Positions 1-13,041 are shown, counted from the first letter of the stretch. The stretch: DNA of 64,000 bases from Nymphaea colorata (GCF_008831285.2 NC_045143.1:16590464-16654463), one strand, 5' to 3'. Notes: generated from the letters alone by a model not told the origin. A program made the numbers and translations.

Positions 1-428
1 TGCTTTTCTTTTTCCCTTTTATTGCATTTCTGTTGCAGTCTTGCTCTGTTCTCTTTGTACTCTTACTATCAGTTTATCTTTGGCTATTTTTCAATATTCC
101 GAACTAGATGACCCGCTGCCTCTATTGTAATGTCTCATCTAGGGCTTTCGACAGTGTTAAATTGCAATTCTTGATTTGTGTTACAATTTTGACATCATTC
201 CTTACGAGTGGTACTTGACTTCCTTGTCCCGTTGAAACTTGAAACTCCTAATGCTCTATCTATCTCTTTCTCACATATCCCCTGGCCTTCCAACCCGTTC
301 CACCTTAGCTATCCGGCTTGAGTCTCTTGCCCCCTAACTACTCATCTAATCTATTAATTATGGTGTTGATCTAATGTGTCCAGTCAGTTTGGTTTCCTAG
401 AGAGCCCGGAGGACGTAGATGAAGGAAA
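1..428 (+). other. Upstream region and 5' leader of the TFB2 gene
   Basis: T-rich DNA with no open coding frame, directly upstream of the TFB2 start codon. Pyrimidine tracts followed by AG (around position 40 and again around 400) look like 3' splice sites, so part of this stretch may be a 5'-UTR intron whose first exon lies left of the window. That is inference from base composition and AG placement only. No convincing TATA box was seen. Confidence 0.35.
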
Positions 429-514
429 ATGCCGCAAGTGAGGATCATCGCGAAGAATTTCATGGATCTGGTGGCAGCGCTGCCAGTCTTCAAGCTCGAC
501 AAGCTCTACGATAG
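419..514 (+). promoter_or_regulatory. Upstream ORF overlapping the TFB2 start codon
   Basis: An ATG lies 10 bases before the TFB2 ATG, in another frame. It opens a 31-codon reading frame that runs through the real start and stops at 512-514, inside exon 1. If the mRNA begins upstream of 419, scanning ribosomes meet this ATG first, and an overlapping upstream ORF normally lowers main-frame initiation. Whether it is in the mature mRNA depends on the unmapped transcription start and any 5'-UTR splicing. A possible acceptor near 401 would still include it. Confidence 0.4.
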
Positions 515-2006
515 TGTCTTCGTCTGCGAAGCCATTATGAGGTATATCTTCTTTGTTACACTAACTGAAAGTAAAAGAAGTCTCCTAGATTTTTACCCCT
601 AAAAATCCTGCAGTTGTTTTACTGGGTGCTTGAAGTTGTTGGTTTTATACAGTCAAGTATAAGGAATAAGTCTTTTGAAAGGCTATTTTGTTTATTTACA
701 TCTCATTCTTTGCCTTTGCTAGTCTGTGATTTTTTGAGATGATCATGGTGGTCATTTTTTCTTCCGGTTTGGTTTCAGAATCAATGATTCTGTGTAACGC
801 CCCGAAAATTTAGTCCGGTACTGAAGATTGTGAGGGATCGCTAGGGGGCGGGTTGGGATCCGCCGAACCAGGGGCCCGAGCCTAGCAGGGGGTCGGATTG
901 TTACGCTCTGTGGAAATGTTAGCATAGTTGGTTTAGAAGTGTAGAATTTGTTTATAGGTAGTTTATTACCATTCCATCAAAGGAAAATAACTCAATAATA
1001 TAGACTTTTCAGACACTAGATTTGGGTAGGGTAGACCTTGTGGAATGTCATGCCAGCATTCTTGTGATGGGTGCCATGAATTTAGCACATGGTTTATCTC
1101 ATTTGGATGATTAAGGATTGTTTATAGGAATTTTCAATTGTTCTTTTCCTGCTGCACAAGGACCATTTTTTTTTCAAATTGATTATGGTCCTGTTGCACA
1201 AGGACCATATTGTTTTCTCGCCCTTTTCTTTCCAAATGCTCTCAATTTGCTTGGTGTCAGAACATTACTAAATATAGGATCTGATTTTGATGTGGTGTTG
1301 TTATGCCAAGTTCATAGTGTGGATCAACATTTCAGTTCTTAAGGGTTGTCCAATTACAGGCCAAGGTTTTGCCTTTTGCAGGGCATTTTTGTCAAAAATT
1401 TGGTCCCCATACTTTTGAACTTTACTTATCAAACACTGCAAAAATGTTATGCCTGTGCGAAATTCTTGCTAGAGGAGCTCATTTGGCCTTTTTGGAAAAT
1501 GATTAAGTTTAACCACTATGTAGAGGGTATTGCCTTCAAAACTTTTACTTTGACAATATTTTGGCCTAATGAGAAACTTCTGCCAACAGATAAATGAGCG
1601 CTACATACAGTTGAAGTGATGGTTTCTTATGGTCAAGAGAATAGATTGGACTGAAATTTTCTCAATTTTCACTGACCTCCTTCCCCACTATTCCTACTTC
1701 CTTTTTTTTCTACCTTTTGTTCTCCAATATCCTTGTATTGTTTTTCATCATCTGTTGTTACAGCAGTTGTTATCTGCATGTCATTGAATCCATGATTGTG
1801 TGAAGCTGGTTTGTGCAACTTCACTGTTTGCTCTCCATGCAGATCTCTGCCTCCATTATCCAAGAAGTATGTTCTGCAAATGTTGTATATTGATGTTGGC
1901 TTAACTGCTAAATTATTGGAGGAATGGGTGCTTTCGGATGGTTTGTCTAAGCATAAAGCTGCTGTTGATAGGCTACTGCAGCTCAGAATATTTATTGAGA
2001 CTGTGG

Positions 2007-2045
<39 letters not shown>

Positions 2046-5000
2046 ACACACACACACACACACACATAGACAGAGGGCCATCTATGCATGTCCCTTTTTT
2101 GGTAGGAGATACTTCATTTACCAAGATTGTCTGAATATTGATCCTCTGAACAGGAAAAAGGAAACTAGTTACACATTGAATGAGAAGTTCAAAGGTAACC
2201 TTCAGAAGTACATAGTAAATGGGTAAGTATTAGTATGTAAGCCGATCCTTTATTGCTGTTGAAATATTTAATGAAACTTTATCATCTTTTCTTTTTTCCA
2301 TTTTAGATGTCAACTGAGAAATAGCATGAACCACTGCTGAAGACAAGATCAACTCTTTGTTTCTTTTTTCTTTGTTTGTGTACTAGAAGCATGTGTGTGC
2401 ACAATATACATCTGCATCCAAAAAAGAAAAAAGGAAAAAGTTAACTGCACCTTGGTTTATTAAGTTTGATCTACAAAAGATTCAAAATTGCTAGGGTATC
2501 TCAAATTATATTTAGTAATTTAATGTTCAAATTTTGTTTTAGAAATTCCGAAAGAAATTTATTGGAGCTTTGTCTTTCAGCAATTTGAACATACTCTTTG
2601 TTATGCAAGATGTAAGGGAGACAATTAAAAACCTTCATTAGCCCATAATCCCATATGATTGAGGATTAGGGTCAGACCAAGAAACATAATAGCTCCTCAT
2701 AAGAAATAAAAATAAGTAATAGGAAGAGGCATAGATGTCAATCATGCGTAGCTTGTTACAACATCTAGTAAAATCAGTAATAGGAAGAGGTTTTGGGAAG
2801 ACCGTTTGCCACTTGATCTTCTGAAGATACGTGCATTGTGGATGTAATTTCTGTCTACACCATGTCACAAATGTATGACAGTCTACTTCAATGTGCTTGG
2901 TTCTCTCGTAGAAGTTCAACATGAATGCCTAAGCCTATAAACATGAACTTTATCCATGTCTTTTTGCAGTAATTTGGGCCATATCCCAATACTCTGACTC
3001 AACACTGGATCTTGCAACTACAACTTGTTTCTTACTCCTCCACAAGACTAAGTTCCCCCAACAAATGTAGAAAAGTCAGTTGTGGACTTTTTATCATCAA
3101 TAGACCCTGCATAGTTTGCATCAGTATAAGCCTCTGCATCCAAAGATGCTCTTTTTTTGAATAATAGCCCTTTGCCAGAAGAAGACTTGAGATATTTGAG
3201 AACCATCATAGTTTGCATTCCAATGCACTTTTCTTGGCGTGTCCATAAACCGACTTAATTTACTAACAACAAGAGATATGTCTGGTCTGGTTACAATAAC
3301 ATAGAGGAGCTTCCCAATCAGTGATATGCAAACATGTTTATCAATTCTTACTCTAGCATGAGGTGAATTTAAGTTCTTGCTTTCGTTGCCACTTCATGTG
3401 ATTTTACAGTCTAATTTTGTTTTTGTTGTGGTCTGTAAATTTGATAACTTCAGAGAGGCTATGCCACGAGAGCCAATGCCTTCAAGCATCGTTGTGAGGC
3501 TCCCAACGTTGGAGGAGCTAGAGGCTTATGCCCTTGAGCAGTGGGAGGTTGCACTCTCATCTTTTAAATTTTATGTTTTTTTTTGACATTCCCGTAAGAA
3601 GCATGGCATGCTGCTGTTTTGTTTTTCCTTCTATCTCCGCTATCAGGGGGAACCTTCTTAAACTTCAAGTTTTGCTTGTTTAGCATATAATTCTGAGATA
3701 TTGCTTCTTGCTTTTTTTTTTTTAATCAGAACTTCCTGCTTCAACTTATTAGATTAACCAAGGGAGAAAAATCGGCAAGTTTTAGCTCTGCAATTATGAA
3801 AGTTGTACAACGTGGTCTTCTAAGTTCAAGGTTTGCCTTTCTAATTGTGCCTTCAGTTGATTTTTAGTAGTTTTGATTATGTTTTTGTTTGCTTGTTTTT
3901 GATAATTTACCTGATTCCATGTTAAATTAGTCTTCATAGACTAATATTTTCTAGCTTCTCAAATCTGCAGAGACAATGATGGCCTAAAGTTAACTGAAAA
4001 TGGCTTTCAATTTTTGGTATGCACTTCAGATTTTGTCCTGTTGAGTTGCTGTTTTGCCTCTCTTTAATTTTCAATTTTTTATGCTGATCTTTTCTCTTTC
4101 TCCAAGAAAAGCTGATGGACACCAACGCACAGCTTTGGTATATCATTAGGGAATACATTTCTACCTCTGAGGTATAACAGATTGACTATGTTAGCATGTT
4201 TGCTTTTTCCTTTTGCCAATAACGCTGTGTTCCATACCATGGCATTGCAAAATAATTTCTGCACTGGTGGATAAGTTGTGCTTTTAATCTTTGTCTGTGG
4301 TTCCTTTTGGGCAGGACAGAGGAACAGATTCAACAGATTTGATCTCATTTCTTCTTGAGCTTAGTTTTCATGCCACTGGTGAGGTACAACTTTTACTTTG
4401 TTACTGGCTTCATCATCATCATCATTTGAAGCTCAGGATGCAGGTTCACCAATTACTTATTGGTGTTGCATTATTTTGGCAGAAAGTTTCTCTGTTTGGC
4501 AGTACTGTTTTTGTTTGACATGTTTTACTAGTAGAAACTAGTAGAAAAACAATCATTGCTAAAAAGCAGTTTTTTTTTTCTTCACTATTATTTCTTCTAT
4601 GTGACAGTTCTATTACCCCACACATTGCCCTTTGCTACTGCTACAATTATTTTTTCACCACCACCCTCATTATCTCCATTCATCTGCAGATTCTGCACTG
4701 ATATGACCATCATCACCATTGACCTTCACTGCCATCACCTAGTTTTTTTTCACCAACTTTGGACTTCAAAAATTAGAATCCATGTATAAACATTTTGTTG
4801 CCCTTATGGGCTGATATTGCGTTCACATGGCTGTAGGCATATAATATGAACACCTTGACAGAGGTGCAGGAAGATGCTATTAAAGATCTCTCTCAGCTTG
4901 GACTGGTCAAACTTCAGCAGGTAAAAGAATTTCAGTATGAACTATGTGGTGCTTCCTTTAAGTCTTCAATCAGAACTTGTGCATTGCTTATTTTTGTCTT

Positions 5001-8000
5001 TGTAGGGAAGAAAAGAGAGCTGGTTTATTCCGACTAAATTTGTCAAAAATCTTGCCATGAGTTTGTCAGATTCAACATCACGCAAAGAGGTTTATACACG
5101 CTTCATGCTGATGATGCAATGATCTAGTTCATTTAATCCTGTGAAGTCTTTTCCTTGTGGAGTTTGGGTTGAGGATACATGTATCTATTTTTATTCAGTC
5201 TATTTTCCACTGTTGCTATTGTTATTTGGTTTTGTTTCTACTGTTAATTATTTTTTACATTTTGTCATATATATCATACCTATACAAGAATGCAACATGT
5301 AGAAAAGAAGGTCTTCGGAGTTTGGCTTAATGCAGATCAGTCACCAGCTCACCAACATCTCTGACATTTTTTTTTAAAAAAACAAACCAATCTTACTGGC
5401 ACTTTAGTACTTTACAGTCATATACTATCGAAGAATATCACGGATTCACAATATTTCAAAGAATGACAAAAAATATATCCTATCCAATGTTTTAAAACCC
5501 AGTGACTCGGGACTCAACTCATCCATTTGCAACTTGTGATTCGGCCGAGTTTTGATGACTATTTTTTTAAGAAAAATAATATACAGCTAGTCATGTATAC
5601 AGTTTACAAATCACCATTCATGAGCATGGCAAATGGTGTTTCTTCACAATGCAGTATAGCAGTCCAAGCTCAAAATCAAGGACATTAATGTGCAACAGCA
5701 AAAGCAGCAGACCATATGTGATGTGTGTGTGTGTCTATGAGAGAGAGGGAGAGAGAGAGAGAGAGAAAAAATAAGAGAGATAAAGGGACACAAGAAAAGA
5801 GAGAGAGAACGTGCCGGAAACGTGTGTGGGAGAGAGAGTGATCAGAAATACAGTCGAAGATGTAGTCGGAAAAAGTAAAAAAATGGGAGAATAGTGAAAT
5901 CAGTAAAAAGTGAAAACGAAAAAGCAAAAAAACATACCTTAAATATCACTGGATTTCTTGTTGATCCTGGTGCAGTCATGGAACTCAGTGCACCTGCCAG
6001 AATCTGGTCGACAAATGAAGAATGTGCATTCCACGCTCTGGTTAACATGATGGAAATAAGGTTTTTTCAACCCTTACTGTAGATAAGGGAAAGGCACGGG
6101 AAGGACAGCGCTTACCATAAAGCCATGCTATACTGCATTGTGGAGTTTGGGTTTTTTCAACCCTTACCATAAAGCCTTAGCCTTTTTTTTTTCCCAGTCA
6201 TGCCATGCATTAAATGACACTGCTTTTAAAATTCTGCAAGTCTTTAACCATGGCTAGCAGATCACCACAGTCAAATACTAATAAAATGGATTTTATGTCA
6301 TTTCAAAAATACCTGCATTTATTTTATTAACCTCTTTCTTTCTTTCTTCTCTAAAGGTACTTATGTTGAAGGGAAAACGAATTTACTTGGTTCATAGTGT
6401 CAATGGCTAGATTCCACGCCAGGAATAGGTTTGTTAATTTCATGCATTTGGAAAGATCCCTTTAAAAAATATGTCTTTGTTTATTATTCTTTGTGAGAAA
6501 AGAAATAGAAAATATGTTATTTCTAGCTTTTCTGTTTTTTTAATTTTTAGAACTTCCCAAGGATTTCCCTAGATTATCTTGTGGGAGACTAAAATTTTTA
6601 CTTAGCTGGTAATTTTTTGATTATTAAGTAAACATAAATGTGTTTAATATCACATGAAATCCAATATCTAAATAATATCCATAAATATGTGTAGTTATGA
6701 TGAGTGTGTATATGCATTGACAAACTTCCAAACTGAAACACAATTAAATATGTAGTTATAGTGGTGGATCAGAAAATAGGTCAGGGTGGCACCATTGTAT
6801 AGTAAAATGATGAAAAATAGATGGAACTTACTATTATTTACTGCACCGACATATCTCCAACCCCAGGAATTATGCATACAGATGCATATCTATATGTTAA
6901 GTATGTGACGTGTGGTGTGTCTGCATGCCTGCTTTTGCTGGCAGCTATATTGTGTGCAAGCTCTTGCTATGCCATGATTTCCTCACACAAATCCAATAAC
7001 AGTATTGAAGCATTTTGATGACCTGCATTAATTTAGCCTTTTAAATGCTCGAAACGAACTGTTATGTTTGTCCCTTATTTTTCAGCAGCTTATTATAGGT
7101 ATGCTTTTGTGCTATTATGTTGACATCCGCTGGTTTCTGCATACCATTAGCCAAATATGTCAAAAAGAATTAGTATTGTTTTTCATGCAGTTGAGGGGCA
7201 TATTCAGACTTTCATGGATTCATTTGTACAATATCCGTGATACTTTTTCATTCATTACTTATAGGGTTTTATAGTTGTGGAAACAAACTTCAAATTGTAT
7301 GCAAATTCATCGTCGAAGCTTCACTGTGAGATACTGGACCTATTCTCAAGGTAGTCTAAGCTGTTCTTGAGTTTTCATACATTTGGCTTTGATAATGACA
7401 TTTATTTATTTTTGTCATCAATTTTCCAAAAGAAAGATGTTTATGAATGTAGCTAATAATCTTTGTCAGATGCTGTGAAAGGATGGGCCATCTTCAGTTG
7501 AGATAAAACCCTTGTATGAGGTTGCAGAATGCTCCTGATGTATGTCAGTTGCCTAACTATGGTCAACACAATTAATTTAGTCCAATGTAATTCTGCGATA
7601 CTACAATAATGCCTCACGATGCAACTTCCCTGACATGGTGAACAAATCAATTAAGTTCAACCAAATCAAACAGAAACAAACATGGAAATGATAGATGACA
7701 TGAAAAAGATGGAACTGGAGGACATTCTGAGGCAATTGGCAGTTTGAAATGGTATCTCCATATATTACATGGAGTTGGAAAGTGTGACATGTGCCTGTCT
7801 AGAATTTACCTCATGTGATGGGTTGTTTCTCCCTTTGTGAACCACTAGAACTCTTGAGACACATAATCCTTATCAGATTCTTGTGTTTCAGCTTTCTTGT
7901 GCATGATATGTTAGTCCATGTGAATATGTTGCTTAGATATGGAAAACCCAATAGTAGCAAGCTAGTCTTATGCTATTAAAATCTATATAGTCAAGACTCA

Positions 8001-10542
8001 AGAGTGCTACATGGACCACCTAGGCAGCCTAGTTAGGGCCCATAAATTACAAGTGAAACTAGTCAATCCCAGTTAGTGAGGGAAAAGGAAAAAGACAAAG
8101 TAAGAAGAAAGGGAAAAAATTGACGAAGAATAAGAACGATCACTTTTTGGGCTTACTGAAATTCAGTTCATCATGCAAGTAAGTGACCTGGCAACCTACA
8201 TTATCCTGGAAATAATGAGGCAGCCTTTCTCTTGATAGTTTGGTCACAATTATCCTGGTAATCTTGCTTGGGTTCATTAATATAGTAGAAAACTAATACA
8301 TGAAGAAGCTCAGGTATATTTTCTTTTTTGATGATTTTTTTGAATTAGCAATTTAGCATAGAGCCATAGACAATACCGATGCTCGGACAAGGCAATGAAA
8401 TGTAAAATGTCTAGGGGCTAAAACTCACACATATAAGGAAAGCGTAATACATGACGTGAAAGGATCAAGTGGTGCATATCTCAAGATGGATGCAATATGG
8501 AATGGGATGTAAATATCTGTCAACTATTGGTAACAGTGTTTAATCATGCCATGACATTGTTTGCACTTTTCTTGACCTTGCGCACTAATATTTCAAGTAG
8601 CCTTTGGATTATTGCCTTGAATTGCAGGATCTGTATAAAGCTAATGAAACATGTATTGGTGCATTTGATTGGAGAGTCATGTTTTCTTTCTTTTCTTGTC
8701 CAGTCCCTTGATTTTGTTGTTCGACAAGCAGTTCTCTTTTTATGGTTGCAGGATTGAATATCAAGTTCCAAACCTTATTGTTGGATCTATTGCTAAGGAA
8801 AGTCTGTACCTTGCTTTTAGTAAAGGGATAACAGCGGAGCAGGTAAAAGACCCCAGCAGCTTTCTAGTTGCTCATCGCACTACCCAGTTTTCCGGTTTAG
8901 TTGCTGTTTACATTATGTTCTGTGTTTAGTTGCTGTTTGCAATTTGTATTAATGATGGTTAGGTTTATTTAATTACCTTTCTGTCCTGATATAATGATTT
9001 ATGATGGATGAGTAGGGCCTTGGCCATTAATGGGCCATCTTTCCTTTTTCTTTTTTAAGTTTCCATAGGCCGTTCATTTCCCTATTTTATTCAAGGTGTA
9101 ACAAAAATGAACTGCAAAAGTTGTACTTCATGTCTTGTCCACGTGTCATGTTATGCCAAACTGGGATACTTTATATATCCTGTATGGCCGTTCTATAGCT
9201 GGTCACTCATCAAGAAAGTAAGAGTTGATTTTAGTCAAGATATCCAGACTCTAGGATGCAATTTTCTGCATCATCAGTTAATTAGTTCACTGTCACTTTT
9301 TAGCTTAATAGTGTTTGTTTTGCACCTAATGATACTCTGAAAAAATTAGGGTACTGTTTTTTAATTCTTATAGCATAACTTTGTATCTTTATCTTTTTCT
9401 GTGTATGCTTGGGTTCACCTTAGTGTTCATGGCTTGCAGATAATAACTTTTCTTCAGCAGAACGCTCATCCTCGTGTAGCAACTAGAATACCTACTGTGC
9501 CAGAGAATGTTACCGATCAGGTAGCGAACCAGTTGCTTGTTGCCTAGGTTTTCTGTCTAATAAATGACAGGCTGCATCTTTATCGAATCTCTAAATTTAT
9601 TAATCAAGAAACATGACATTATGTTTTCGTTACTGCTTTACAGATCAGGCTGTGGGAGGCTGATCGAAATCGAGTAGAGATGATTCCGTCACATCTTTAT
9701 GATGATTTCCCATCGAAGGTTACATCCCAGAGGGTCTTCTTTTCCTTCATGTTTAGCATAACTATCTTTCTTTTTGTCAAGAAAATATTTTTTTTTTGTT
9801 CAACATATTTATCATCCAATTCTATTCATCATTCGGTTGGAGTCATTTCCTTAAAATTGATTCATTTAGCCATTCTAGCGCAGTCCGAGCTATTGATTTT
9901 TCACCACGTCTAGAAAAAACATCGGCATAAAGATGCCGAATCTAATACATGTTCCATACTAAGTAATCAGTGGTATATACGTTTAACTGTTTAAATCAAT
10001 CCTGTCTTTTTTGCTGGGGCCTGAAATAGGGTCTAAGAATAATGGATCTTAGCAACTGATTTCCTTTATATATTGTCTTTCCCTTATATATGGTCTATTA
10101 GGCCAAGGAAAAGGCCTGATCCAAGTAGGTGGGTCTCCTTGAGATCCCTCTGCCATTAGAAGCACATTCAACTTTCGAAACAGACGCCTTAAGTGGCTTC
10201 CAAATTTGTTAAAATCTATTTGCCGTGGCAACTCACTTGTTGTCCCCGTTGCATGAGCAGGCTCTTAAGGTCACGCAAGTTTTGTGATCTTACAGAAAAA
10301 ATTTGTTTGTGTGTGTGTGTGCATATATATATATATATATATATAGGTAGATCTTATAAACTAAATAAGGAATTGATTAACTGAGTTTAGTCCGTAATCT
10401 GTTTCAGGAGGTTTTCGAGAATGCGTGTGATTTTGCAAGAGAAACTGGTGGGCTTTTGTGGGAAGATTCCCAAAAGATGATTCTAATTTTGCGTGGAGAA
10501 TGTCATGAGGAGATGCGTAATTATCTTCGCAGGCAAAGGTAG
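429..10542 (+). CDS. TFB2: TFIIH subunit TFB2 (p52/GTF2H4-like), 15 exons
   Basis: General transcription and DNA repair factor IIH core subunit 4 (Tfb2/p52). In the family it anchors and stimulates the XPB ATPase, and its C-terminus pairs with TFB5. I joined 15 exons by GT-AG sites with continuous frame: 429-541, 1843-2010, 2154-2222, 3454-3547, 3730-3830, 3971-4016, 4112-4171, 4315-4383, 4837-4920, 5006-5089, 7265-7350, 8752-8842, 9440-9520, 9644-9718, 10408-10542. This gives 1356 nt and 451 residues, the usual plant length. The protein begins [15 protein letters not shown] and carries the conserved blocks [41 protein letters not shown] and ENVTDQIRLWE. No frameshift or stop interrupts it, so the gene looks functional. 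Introns 1, 3 and 10 are enlarged by repeats. Intron 2 has the weak donor GTCTCT, formed by a microsatellite. Family assignment is from remembered Arabidopsis and yeast homologues. Confidence 0.95.
793..910. repeat. GC-rich insert in TFB2 intron 1
   Basis: About 115 bases of GC-rich DNA stand out inside an AT-rich intron. The segment begins TGTAACGCCCCG and closes near GGATTGTTACGC, so a GTTACG/CGTAACA-like motif lies at both ends. Many plant LTR retrotransposon ends and gene-derived inserts start with TGTAAC(A/G)CCCC, so a fragment of a transposable element is plausible, but no coding or full LTR structure is visible. Confidence 0.35.
2012..2066. repeat. Compound (CT)n-(CA)n microsatellite abutting a splice donor
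   Basis: About 14 CT units (2012-2040) are followed after four bases by about 11 CA units. The repeat starts one base after the end of TFB2 exon 2 (2010), so the intron donor GT at 2011-2012 and every following donor base are repeat sequence. On the complementary strand it reads as a GA/GT tract. Confidence 0.95.
2600..3365 (-). mobile_element. Truncated Ty1/copia polyprotein remnant (reverse transcriptase end and RNase H)
   Basis: Antisense within TFB2 intron 3. Read on the minus strand from about 3340 downward it gives [14 protein letters not shown], then [18 protein letters not shown], then after a frameshift [31 protein letters not shown] and [12 protein letters not shown], then [11 protein letters not shown] and a KLRMIDIYA tail. 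These are the standard late reverse transcriptase and RNase H blocks of copia retrotransposons. The catalytic YVDD core, integrase and gag are missing. At least two frameshifts and stop codons are present, so it is a dead fragment. LTRs and target-site duplication were not identified. Confidence 0.88.
5090..7264. other. Large TFB2 intron 10 with simple repeats
   Basis: This 2.2-kb intron is much longer than most others in the gene. It holds a GT tract (5721-5734) followed by a GA tract (5739-5766), and a pair of short direct copies around 6060-6180 sharing GGTTTTTTCAACCCTTAC and TACCATAAAGCC. I see no coding homology in either orientation. The expansion is probably old transposon debris. Confidence 0.6.
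7351..8751. other. TFB2 intron 11, no further feature
   Basis: This 1.4-kb AT-rich intron lies between exons 11 and 12. I found no coding remnant, tRNA-like box or strong repeat in it. Short reading frames on both strands have no recognisable similarity and no conserved composition. Confidence 0.5.
10306..10345. repeat. (GT)n-(AT)n microsatellite in TFB2 intron 14
   Basis: A short GT tract leads into about 12 AT units, roughly 60 bases before the acceptor of the last TFB2 exon. The acceptor (GTTTCAG at 10401-10407) is intact. Confidence 0.9.
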
Positions 10543-13030
10543 TTTGTGAATATGTGTTAATTTTCTGAATGTAGGCAGCAGTAGGGAAGGGGGAACCTTT
10601 TGTGAACTTCGATTCACAGCGTTATTTATCATTATCATCACGACTCTGTTTTACTTTCCATGGCTAATATTTTTCCGAATCCAAGGAAAAGTCCAGTTTC
10701 AATACGTGCTACTTTAGCCTCTGAAAAAAAAATATTTAGGTTAAGGCAACCTGTATGGTTTTACTAAATTTTCAGTGTGAAGTGTGGCCATAAATTATTT
10801 CAACCATCGAAACGTGAATTCCATGCTCTAAGAAGATGTGCCTACGAGGTCGCTTGATTTCAAGGTTCTGCTGTTCGCCGTAACACTAGTTTTGTCTCGC
10901 CGACAAACGATCTATCAGTCACTGGACGCACGGAGCACAAAAGTGTTCCCCCAAAAACACTTTTTTATGTGTTCCAGGCATTCCATGGCGGACTGAATTT
11001 CTGGAATGGAATGCCTTGTTCTAAGAAGTGAGTAGAACAGATAATCAAATATTCTACTCTGCACTTGCTCCAACATATCGTCTCCCTTGCTTGCTTCAGG
11101 TCCACTGGGAAGTTATTTGGATCCAGAAGGCAGGATCCAGATATATGGCTAGGCCTAGTGCAGTTTATGGATGTAAACCAGTGGGTCTAGGTTCAGATCT
11201 GATTGTTACCTATCTCACGGTTATCTCTAATCAGGTCTTTCAATTGAGATCCAGTTTGGACCTCTGTTTTTTTTTTTTTTTTGATCTAACCATCACCAAA
11301 CCTGACAAACTTGGACACAGCCTAGTCAAATTCGGGTTTGGGTTCATTTAGCTAACCCAATATATTGATGTAAGGCTGGGTCTAAATGTCTCAAATTTGG
11401 TTGCACTTCTGTTCAGGATTTGGTTGGAAATGTGCATAAATCATCCAACCCTTGCTCTTTAATCAGGACAATACTTGGTTTACCTGGTGCGACTAAATGG
11501 TTTGCATCCTTGGCTATTCAACCCAAAGCGCTCATCCTAGTTTATTCCAATATACAAACTGGGGTGCATCTTAGGGCCAGGCTTTTCGGTCCCATCTGTT
11601 CTGGTCAAGACACCAACTAATACTGCTAATGGCGCAACCCACCTGATTTGGTCGAAGCTGGACTTGGTTGAAGCAGGCCAGTTTGACACAATGGCTGGTT
11701 TTGGTTGACTCGACCAGGACATGGGTACCGATAAATCATAACATGTAAATTTGAGGTCGAAGACAAATATGCCTAGGCAATTAGCAATGTATACCTGTTG
11801 TTGCTTGAGAAGAAAATTCATCTTCTTGTGTTTAATGGCTGATTAGTTGAGTTTTAACGAATCCAGTGACTTATCTGAAGAATACCCACATCCAGTTACA
11901 TATGAAAACTTCATTTCCTGGACTTGCACATTATACATCCAAATTCAAATCCGGCTCCGGATTTACTGGATTTGGCAATAACTACAACAGTTCTGGATCA
12001 AGAGTTTAGAGAATGATTTTGTAATGGCATATCTGGGAAGAAGCTAAGTTTGACCACCAGAGCCCCGTCAGCAGGTCCTGGGAGCCACGAATGACATGAA
12101 GACCCGTTCCTGGCTTTGTGCTGGAGGAAGAGGGGTCTGTATCATATCATTGACTGAGCATTGAATAGCTAGGTTCTCTGCCCCTATGGAGCCCGACACA
12201 GTGATCAGGTCGCCTAGCCTGCCGGGACAAAATTCTCCCGATCCTGTTTGATTTAAATCCCCCTCAAATAGAGTTTGCGTTCTGAATTCAATGGGAAAGT
12301 GATTAAAAAAAAGAAATCCCTTGCTTGCACGTAAAAGTTGCATTAAATGAAATTATGGTTTAGATCTGACGTGCACAAAATTGACTAATCAAACCCGATC
12401 TACTAATCTGAAACTGAGAAGCAAATGTGGACTTGAACTATCCGTCCTGCCCAAAACTTGATGCGTTCAGATCGGAAATTCAGAGATTCCCGATTTACTT
12501 GCTGCCCTACACCATGGCGTCACTTCTATGGTGTAGTCTCATGTCATTCTGGTGCTTTCACATGTGCTTTCTCTTTATCTCTCTGGGGTTTAGAATTTCA
12601 ACACAATATGTGGCTACATGCGTTCATCCGTGGTCAATTTTGCACGCACACATGTGAGTCACCACATTTATGTGATTCATGTGAACTAACTATGCACATA
12701 TGAAGACTATGGGAGCTGATTCTAAATTATTTGATAAAAAAAAAAGTGAACAACAATTATATGCTGGTTAGTTGATATATTTGTGTGCGTGTGTGAGAAG
12801 CTTCTATGGGGTCAATCCTTACCAGTCAATTAAGTAACTAGTGGAAGAAGGAGCAAGACAACCTAACGATTGTGATTTGTGTGACATATACTGTAGATTA
12901 CAACTGCCCGCCTACTTGTAATTGACAAACCCCCTCACCTTCCACTGACTATGCATTTACATGGTTATTGGCTGCTGAATTCCGCCAATCTCACGACACC
13001 TCAACGTTTTGGTTTTCCATTATTTCTGTC
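10543..13030. other. TFB2 3' flank and intergenic DNA
   Basis: The first few hundred bases after the TFB2 stop should be its 3' UTR; no single polyadenylation signal is clear. From about 11000 to 12000 the composition changes to CA/TG-rich DNA with many repeated words such as GGTTTGGGTT, GGATCCAG and CCAACC. This resembles degenerate non-coding repeat or retroelement sequence but has no recognised domain. No gene is supported. Confidence 0.45.
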
Positions 13031-13041
13031 CCACCTACGCG

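Noticed and set aside
1669-2134. Open frames on both strands across the CT/CA repeat (112 and 151 codons)
   Set aside because: The plus frame is genuine TFB2 exon 2 read through its donor into a microsatellite. The minus frame is its shadow with Arg-Glu and Cys-Val runs from the repeat.
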